A model generated the notes under the pieces. It was not told the origin of the DNA. It made no database searches and was given only the letters and a program-made list of their open reading frames with translations. A stretch of 18,538 bases of DNA from the NCBI GenBank assembly GCA_964477205.1, contig CAYZDE010000015.1, forward strand, positions 1 through 18,538, given 5' to 3'. This DNA comes from UBA93 sp964477205 (GTDB taxonomy: Archaea; Micrarchaeota; Micrarchaeia; Norongarragalinales; Norongarragalinaceae). Positions 13,911 to 18,538 of the stretch are shown here, piece after piece (positions within the stretch are counted from its first letter, which is position 1; the number at the start of each line of letters is the position of its first letter). Both the position numbers and the translations under genes were made by a program.

Positions 13911-14774
13911 ATGAAACTCGGCGCGCTCGGAGAGAAAAAACTCTTGAAAATCATTCGCAGCGAGCTGCCCGAAAGCGAATTGAACGACGACTGCTTCGTC
14001 TCGCGCAACGGATTAGTAGTCACCACTGACGCTTACTCCTGGAAGGACCTACCCGATAACGCTTTCAAAGCAGGGAGAAAGGCAATTGCTTGCAATGCGA
14101 GCGACGCTTATTCCACGGGCGCAGCGCCCGAATACTACTTCGTGAACCTCGGCTTGCCCCGCTCCACGGACTCGAATTGGGTCAAGCGATTCTACTCGGG
14201 AATGCGCGCTGAAGCCAAGAAAGCTGGCGGGAGAATCGCGGGCGGGGACGTTGACGCCGGCGATTACTGCTCGATAACAGCCATCGGAAAAACCAAGAAA
14301 CCGTTATTGAGAAAGAACTGCCGAATTGGAGACCGCCTTATTATTTCCAATCCAGTTGGCGCTGCAGCTGCGGGCTACACTGCCCAGAAGAAGGGCTTCG
14401 CGTGCCCTTCGGCATTCAAGAAGGCACTGGAAACCCCGGAACCGAATTACTCTTTTTGCAAGCGCGCTTGGCGCCGAGCCCACGCCGGAATGGACGTGTC
14501 CGACGGCTTATCCTTTACTTTACACGAGCTCGCCCGCGAGAGCAAGAAAAAAATCATACTCAACTACTTACCCTTGCACTCCCAACTACCGGTTTTTTGC
14601 GCGCGCCACGGCCTCAACGAATTCGACATCGGCTTAAATTACGGCGAGGACTACTCCGTGGTCTACTCGGGAAAATTCGGCAAGGGCTTTGCGCACGTCA
14701 CGAGCGGCTCGGGCGTGTTCCTCCCGGACGGCGTCCCCCTGCTTAACAAGGGCTGGGACTCGCTCAAAGTCTAA
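13911..14774 (+). CDS. thiL: Thiamine-monophosphate kinase (ThiL)
   Basis: A 287-residue AIR-synthase-like kinase that phosphorylates thiamine phosphate to the active cofactor thiamine diphosphate with ATP. Motifs are LNDDCFV (24-30, the GDDA-type metal site) and VVTTDAYSW (36-44). KAIACNASDAYSTGAAPEYY (57-76) is followed by GGRIAGGDVDAGD (106-118). The C-terminal half has IGDRLIISNPVG (139-150), GMDVSDGLS (193-201) and GLNYGEDYSVVY (241-252). It is slightly shorter than the usual 300-330 residues. It diverges from thiE over a 38-bp shared promoter. Its stop directly abuts the stop of the convergent Cys-rich gene. Confidence 0.92.
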   Translation: MKLGALGEKKLLKIIRSELPESELNDDCFVSRNGLVVTTDAYSWKDLPDNAFKAGRKAIACNASDAYSTGAAPEYYFVNLGLPRSTDSNWVKRFYSGMRAEAKKAGGRIAGGDVDAGDYCSITAIGKTKKPLLRKNCRIGDRLIISNPVGAAAAGYTAQKKGFACPSAFKKALETPEPNYSFCKRAWRRAHAGMDVSDGLSFTLHELARESKKKIILNYLPLHSQLPVFCARHGLNEFDIGLNYGEDYSVVYSGKFGKGFAHVTSGSGVFLPDGVPLLNKGWDSLKV

Positions 14775-15512
14775 TTACGAACACTCTTCGCGGTACTGTA
14801 TTATTGGCTCGCAATTCTCTCTATATTTCGTAACCATACGGTAATTAGTTACAGTCGTACATCTTTGCTCATAGTTTATTACTGGCTCACAAACATCCTT
14901 ATATGCCTCTTTTGAAACATAGGCAGTACAAGCGGGGGTCGATTGGCTCGTACCCTGTTCAAAAGTATAAGTAAAAACAAAATAAGCTGTTTCGCGCGGG
15001 GCTACTTGTTTTGAAATTGGTGCTTTTTCTACTACGTCACCATAATGAAAATTCAAACCCACACTCCAAACACCTGATTCAAGATAATCTAAATTTGTAA
15101 TAGGGACTGTGCAGGTTCGTCGAGCACGAGAACAACCATATTCAACACAAATAGGCCCAATCCAAGAGAGGCATAAATCATTCTCTAAACACTCAGTATC
15201 AAATATTGTATCTCCTTTCTGATAATTAATTTTTACTGACGTACACTCCTCGCCCATAACTGGCACTTGCTCACATTCTTGGGCGTAATATGGCTCTTGT
15301 TCAGTATAAGCAACTTCCTCACAAATTTCTTCAGTATAAGAAACAGTTTTGCAGTTTTGTTGTGAACCAGCAACCACATGTCCAGTAAAGGAGGAACCAC
15401 CAAATGAAAGAAAAGCGAAAAAGAGGATAAACACGACAGCCAAACCCAAAGCGATAAAATGGGTTAAAGGCCAAGAGGCATCTTCTGATTTCTTGTTTGT
15501 ACGCTTTTTCAC
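14775..15512 (-). CDS. Membrane-anchored Cys-rich extracellular protein
   Basis: A 245-residue protein with a basic N-terminus (MKKRTNKKSEDASWP), one membrane segment (about 17-38) and an outward-facing ectodomain with 14 cysteines. Two 37-residue modules at 54-90 and 208-244 have identical cysteine spacing, C-x9-C-x15-C-x9-C, with a C-x-x-V/I-x-Y pattern. Between them lies a domain of about 115 residues with six more cysteines. GTG 15512 is chosen because AGGTGAT on the minus strand sits 4 nt upstream. An earlier GTG at 15521 overlaps that site. The gene is AT-rich compared with its neighbours and follows the small lipoprotein-like gene by 18 bp. A surface or envelope structural role is a guess. 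I recognise no named family. Confidence 0.82.
   Translation of the reverse strand: MKKRTNKKSEDASWPLTHFIALGLAVVFILFFAFLSFGGSSFTGHVVAGSQQNCKTVSYTEEICEEVAYTEQEPYYAQECEQVPVMGEECTSVKINYQKGDTIFDTECLENDLCLSWIGPICVEYGCSRARRTCTVPITNLDYLESGVWSVGLNFHYGDVVEKAPISKQVAPRETAYFVFTYTFEQGTSQSTPACTAYVSKEAYKDVCEPVINYEQRCTTVTNYRMVTKYRENCEPIIQYREECS
14781..14891 (-). repeat. Cys module copy 2 (protein-level repeat)
   Basis: Encodes residues 208-244, with cysteines at 208, 218, 234 and 244. It opens CEPVINYEQRC and closes CEPIIQYREEC, so the two ends of the module also resemble each other. Confidence 0.75.
15243..15353 (-). repeat. Cys module copy 1 (protein-level repeat)
   Basis: Encodes residues 54-90, with cysteines at 54, 64, 80 and 90, the same spacing as copy 2. 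It contains a nucleotide-level echo: TCAGTATAAG occurs at 15301-15310 and 15331-15340, a 30-bp period matching the ten-residue V-x-YTE-x unit. Confidence 0.75.
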
Positions 15513-15516
15513 ATAA

Positions 15517-15523
15517 ATCACCT
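15517..15523 (-). promoter_or_regulatory. Ribosome-binding site deciding the Cys-rich protein start
   Basis: On the minus strand this reads AGGTGAT, followed by a 4-nt spacer and GTG. It makes the GTG at 15512 the likely start. Confidence 0.65.
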
Positions 15524-15530
15524 AAAATTA

Positions 15531-15749
15531 TTAACCCATACAAGTCTGATAAATAGAAGCACAATTACCCTTACACTTTTCACGGTCACTGGCTAGCCAA
15601 TAACCAGCATCATCGCAATTTTCATTACAAGATTGAAGTTGTCCTTGACAATGCGAGGTATCTTTCACACTAATTCCCGCGTTTACACAACCAAATAACA
15701 AAAAAGCCGAAAAAAGAAACAAACAAACTAACATAAATTTATTCGTCAC
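15531..15749 (-). CDS. Small putative lipoprotein with twin CX3C motif
   Basis: A 72-residue protein. Residues 1-20 form a hydrophobic signal peptide ending in LFGC (Cys21), which resembles a lipobox. The mature part has six cysteines in a mirror-symmetric pattern: C34-x6-C41-x3-C45-x13-C59-x3-C63-x6-C70. CNENC and CKGNC are the two CX3C motifs. The pattern suggests a disulfide-clamped helical hairpin tethered outside the cell membrane. GTG 15749 is chosen because GGTGGG on the minus strand lies 3 nt upstream. The frame stays open further upstream, but that sequence is low-complexity AT. An internal ATG at residue 6 is the alternative. It is the first gene of a two-gene unit with the Cys-rich protein. 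I recognise no family. Confidence 0.75.
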   Translation of the reverse strand: MTNKFMLVCLFLFSAFLLFGCVNAGISVKDTSHCQGQLQSCNENCDDAGYWLASDREKCKGNCASIYQTCMG

Positions 15750-15779
15750 AAACCCACCAAAACAAAGAGAAAAAGGATA

Positions 15780-15787
15780 AATATAAA
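15780..15787 (-). promoter_or_regulatory. TATA-like box for the Cys-rich cassette
   Basis: On the minus strand TTTATATT lies about 34 nt upstream of the GTG at 15749. That leaves a leader just long enough to hold the GGTGGG site. Confidence 0.5.
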
Positions 15788-15825
15788 CTATCTGAATTAA
15801 GATAAAATAATAGCCAAATAAAGTT

Positions 15826-15851
15826 TTATAATACTTAACCGCATTATAATA
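15826..15851 (+). promoter_or_regulatory. Candidate ppdK promoter with repeated TTATAATA
   Basis: TTATAATA occurs at 15826-15833 and again at 15844-15851. Either could be the TATA box, giving ppdK leaders of roughly 46 or 25 nt. The rest of the 149-bp divergent gap (15750-15898) is AT-rich. Apart from the minus-strand TATA box and the hairpin I see no other defined element. Confidence 0.45.
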
Positions 15852-15854
15852 ATC

Positions 15855-15870
15855 CCCGAGTATTATCGGG
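15855..15870 (+). other. Small hairpin in the ppdK leader
   Basis: CCCGA and TCGGG form a 5-bp stem with a 6-nt loop. TATTAT at 15861-15866 could instead pair with ATAATA at 15846-15851. It is small and may be chance. Confidence 0.35.
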
Positions 15871-15885
15871 AGGACTTTTCGTTTT

Positions 15886-15892
15886 AGAGGTG
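15886..15892 (+). promoter_or_regulatory. Ribosome-binding site for ppdK
   Basis: AGAGGTG lies 6 nt before the GTG at 15899 and supports that non-ATG start. The family N-terminus (YLFGE) begins six residues in. Confidence 0.65.
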
Positions 15893-15898
15893 TATTAA

Positions 15899-18523
15899 GT
15901 GGAAAATTGGGCATACCTATTCGGTGAACACGAGTTCGACAAGGATTTACTAGGCGGCAAGGGCGCAAATCTGGGCGAAATGAAGCGCGTGGGCTTACCC
16001 GTGCCGTCCGGATTCACGATTACCACCGCTGCCTGCCGCACTTACCTAGCCAACGGGCAAAAAGACCCGGAAGGATTAATGGAGCAAGTCAAGGCAAAGC
16101 TCACGGAAGTCGAAAAAGAGGCGGGCAAGAAGCTTGGGGACTTGGATAACCCTTTACTCGTGTCCGTTCGCTCGGGCGCGGCACTCTCGATGCCCGGAAT
16201 GATGGACACCGTGCTCAACCTCGGCTTGAACGACGAGACCGTGAAAGGCCTCACAGCGAAGTCGGGTAATGAGCGCTTTGCCTTCGACTCTTACCGCCGC
16301 CTAGTGCAAATGTTCGGCGACGTTGTTCTCGGCGTAGAACATTCTACATTCGAGAAAATTCTCGAGTCGCACAAGCAAGGCCGAAACGACACGGACTTGA
16401 GCGCCGAGGAATTAAAGCAAATCGTCAAGGAGTACAAGGAAGCCATTAAGGAAGCCGGCAAGGAATTCCCGGAGTCCCCTGTCGAGCAATTATCACTCGC
16501 GATTCACGCAGTGTTCGACTCTTGGAACACCAAGCGCGCCAAGGTGTACCGCAAGCTTCACAAGATTCCGGATGACATAGGAACAGCGGTTAACATTCAA
16601 ACCATGGTCTTCGGCAACATGGGTGACGAGTCCGGCACGGGCGTGTCATTCACGCGCAACCCCGCAACCGGCGAGAAAGAGCACTATGGGGAATACCTAA
16701 TCAACGCGCAAGGCGAGGACGTAGTGGCGGGCATTCGCACGCCGCACCCGATTGACGACTTGAAGAACCAGCTCCCCGCGCCTTACGAGGAACTCATCAA
16801 GGTTTACGATACGCTCGAGAAGCATTACAAGGACGTGCAGGACTTCGAGTTCACCATCGAGAACCAAACACTCTACTTACTGCAAACGCGCACCGGGAAG
16901 CGCACTGCGCAAGCCGCCGTGAAAATCGCGGTGGACATGGCGAACGAGGGGCTCATCGACAAGGAAACCGCGGTTCTCCGCGTGGACCCGAACTCACTCG
17001 ACCAATTATTACACGAGCAATTCGACCCGAGCGCGGAATTGAAAGTAATCGCGAAGGGCCTCGCCGCTTCTCCGGGAGCCGCCGTAGGCAAAATCGCGTT
17101 CACCGCGGAAGCAGCCCAGGAAATGGCGGAGAAAGGCGAGAAAGTAATCCTCGTCCGCAACGAAACCTCCCCTGAAGACATTGCAGGCATGGCCGTTGCC
17201 AAAGGCATCCTAACCGCTCGCGGCGGAATGACCTCGCACGCCGCCGTGGTCGCCCGCGGAATGGGCAAGTGCTGCGTTTCCGGCTGCAGTGAAATCAAGG
17301 TTAATGAGAAAGAGAAGCGCCTTGTAATCAACGAGCACGAGTTAACCGAAGGCTCTACCTTATCATTAAACGGGAGCACCGGGGAAGTAATCCTCGGCTC
17401 GGTTGAAACCGTACCGCCTTCAATGAGCGGCGACTTCACCACCCTAATGGAGTGGGCGGACTCATTCCGAAGCATGGGCGTGCGCACTAACGCGGACACG
17501 CCCGAGGACGCGAAGCGCGCCCGCGACTTCGGGGCCGAAGGAATCGGGTTATGCCGAACCGAACACATGTTCTTCGGCGAGGACCGCCTGCCTTGGGTGC
17601 AAAAAATGATTCTCGCTAAGAACGAGGAAGGCCGCAAGGAGCCATTATCCCACTTGCTGAAAATGCAGCGCGACGACTTCAAGGGAATCTTCAAGGCAAT
17701 GGCGGACTTACCCGTAACCGTCCGCTTACTCGACCCTCCCTTGCACGAGTTCCTCCCGAACCATGAGGACTTACTCGTGGAAATCACGACTTTGAAGTTG
17801 AAGGGCGGGAGTGAAGAGCTCTTGAAAGAGAAGGAAGCAATAATGCAGCGCGTGGAAGAGCTAAAGGAAGTGAACCCCATGCTCGGCCATCGCGGGTGCA
17901 GACTAAGCATCACCATGCCCGACGTGGCCCGCATGCAAGTGCGCGCGATTCTCGAGGCGGCAATCGAGTGCCAGGACGCGGGCATCTCAGTGAAGCCGGA
18001 AATCGAAGTGCCACTCGTTGGCCACGCTAACGAGCTCAAGATGGTTAAAGGCTTCATCGACGAAACCGCTGCGAAGGTATTCGAAGAGAAAGGCAAGAAG
18101 GTTACTTACCGAGTCGGCACCATGATTGAGTTGCCGCGCGCTTGTTTAACCGCTGATGAAATCGCGGAGTACGCGGAGTTCATGTCATTCGGCACGAACG
18201 ACTTAACGCAAACCACTTTCGGTTACTCGCGGGATGACGCCGGGAAGTTCATTACCGAGTACAATGACAAGAAGATTTTGGATTGCGACCCGTTCGCGGT
18301 AATCGATAGGAACGGCGTGGGCAAGCTCATGGAGCTCACGGTGAAGAACTCGCGGGCCACGAAGCCGGACATGGAAGTCGGGATTTGTGGTGAGCAGGGA
18401 GGCGAGCCGGACAGCGTTGAGTTCTGTTACCAAATCGGGCTCAGTTACGTGTCGTGCTCTCCGTTCAGAATCCCCATCGCGAGGCTCGCGGCATCCCAAG
18501 CCAGCATCAAGCACAAGAAGTAG
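15899..18523 (+). CDS. ppdK: Pyruvate, phosphate dikinase
   Basis: A complete 874-residue PPDK, the usual length. It interconverts pyruvate, ATP and phosphate with PEP, AMP and PPi, and is used in glycolysis or gluconeogenesis. The N-terminal ATP-grasp domain opens YLFGEHEFDKDLLGGKGANL and carries SVRSGAALSMPGMMDT (89-104) and GDESGTGVSFTRNPATGEKE (242-261). The swivelling domain has RGGMTSHAAVVARGMG, with phosphorylated His447. The C-terminal TIM barrel has LGHRGCRLS, MIELPRACLTADEIA, SFGTNDLTQ and YVSCSPFR, with catalytic Cys853. The conserved EHGGDP loop reads EQGGEP here. The start is GTG with a good ribosome-binding site. The gene diverges from the AT-rich cassette and returns to the GC-richer composition of the rest of the window. 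Confidence 0.96.
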   Translation: MENWAYLFGEHEFDKDLLGGKGANLGEMKRVGLPVPSGFTITTAACRTYLANGQKDPEGLMEQVKAKLTEVEKEAGKKLGDLDNPLLVSVRSGAALSMPGMMDTVLNLGLNDETVKGLTAKSGNERFAFDSYRRLVQMFGDVVLGVEHSTFEKILESHKQGRNDTDLSAEELKQIVKEYKEAIKEAGKEFPESPVEQLSLAIHAVFDSWNTKRAKVYRKLHKIPDDIGTAVNIQTMVFGNMGDESGTGVSFTRNPATGEKEHYGEYLINAQGEDVVAGIRTPHPIDDLKNQLPAPYEELIKVYDTLEKHYKDVQDFEFTIENQTLYLLQTRTGKRTAQAAVKIAVDMANEGLIDKETAVLRVDPNSLDQLLHEQFDPSAELKVIAKGLAASPGAAVGKIAFTAEAAQEMAEKGEKVILVRNETSPEDIAGMAVAKGILTARGGMTSHAAVVARGMGKCCVSGCSEIKVNEKEKRLVINEHELTEGSTLSLNGSTGEVILGSVETVPPSMSGDFTTLMEWADSFRSMGVRTNADTPEDAKRARDFGAEGIGLCRTEHMFFGEDRLPWVQKMILAKNEEGRKEPLSHLLKMQRDDFKGIFKAMADLPVTVRLLDPPLHEFLPNHEDLLVEITTLKLKGGSEELLKEKEAIMQRVEELKEVNPMLGHRGCRLSITMPDVARMQVRAILEAAIECQDAGISVKPEIEVPLVGHANELKMVKGFIDETAAKVFEEKGKKVTYRVGTMIELPRACLTADEIAEYAEFMSFGTNDLTQTTFGYSRDDAGKFITEYNDKKILDCDPFAVIDRNGVGKLMELTVKNSRATKPDMEVGICGEQGGEPDSVEFCYQIGLSYVSCSPFRIPIARLAASQASIKHKK

Positions 18524-18538
18524 AATTAAACTGGGGGG

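Noticed and set aside
15750..15968. N-terminal extension of the small lipoprotein to a 145-residue protein
   Set aside because: The extension runs through AT-rich promoter sequence and into ppdK. A ribosome-binding site and a signal peptide support the start at 15749.
16873..18096. 407-codon open frame antisense to ppdK
   Set aside because: It lies wholly inside a clear PPDK gene. Its translation is low-complexity, rich in Ser, Pro and Arg, and it is explained by the codon bias of the true strand.
1..18538. tRNA, rRNA, CRISPR arrays or transposase genes
   Set aside because: I looked through the intergenic stretches and saw no cloverleaf, regular spaced repeats or transposase motifs. Gaps are mostly under 150 bp.

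Overview
The window is archaeal. It opens inside an archaeal-type spc ribosomal-protein operon (eS4, uL5, uS14, uS8, uL6, eL32, eL19, uL18, uS5, uL30, uL15, SecY), which includes the archaeal/eukaryotic-only proteins eL32 and eL19. It also carries an MCM helicase, a GPN-loop GTPase and a DUF373 protein. Genes are tightly packed, with ATGA overlaps, TATA-like boxes 27-35 nt upstream of starts, and GGTGAT-type ribosome-binding sites. Several proteins are compact (uL30, eL32, uS14), and there is a secreted Cys-rich pair of a kind I associate with small DPANN-like archaea. A DPANN-type lineage is my guess, not shown by the sequence.

Layout. 1-6040: spc operon, all on +, ending with secY. 6041-6190: a T-rich terminator region in which the last codons of secY are duplicated about 109 bp downstream. 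6191-8119 (+): an ankyrin-like protein, then a GPN-loop GTPase translationally coupled to two small, mutually similar three-helix membrane proteins. 8101-10040 (-): DUF373 membrane protein followed by a family 2 glycosyltransferase. 10122-13249 (+): a stomatin/SPFH protein, then MCM. The conserved MCM reading frame continues upstream of any ATG/GTG/TTG. 13246-14774: thiE (-) and thiL (+), a divergent thiamine-phosphate pair with back-to-back promoters. 14775-15749 (-): a markedly AT-rich two-gene cassette, a putative lipoprotein with a twin CX3C motif followed by a membrane-anchored protein with two copies of a C-x9-C-x15-C-x9-C module. 15899-18523 (+): pyruvate phosphate dikinase.

How the genes work together. 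The first third builds ribosomes and the Sec channel. ThiE and ThiL are consecutive steps from HMP-PP plus thiazole phosphate to thiamine diphosphate. PPDK interconverts PEP and pyruvate. MCM is the replicative helicase. The accessory parts most worth attention are the Cys-rich cassette, the GTPase/small-membrane-protein operon, the secY 3' duplication and the MCM 5' end.
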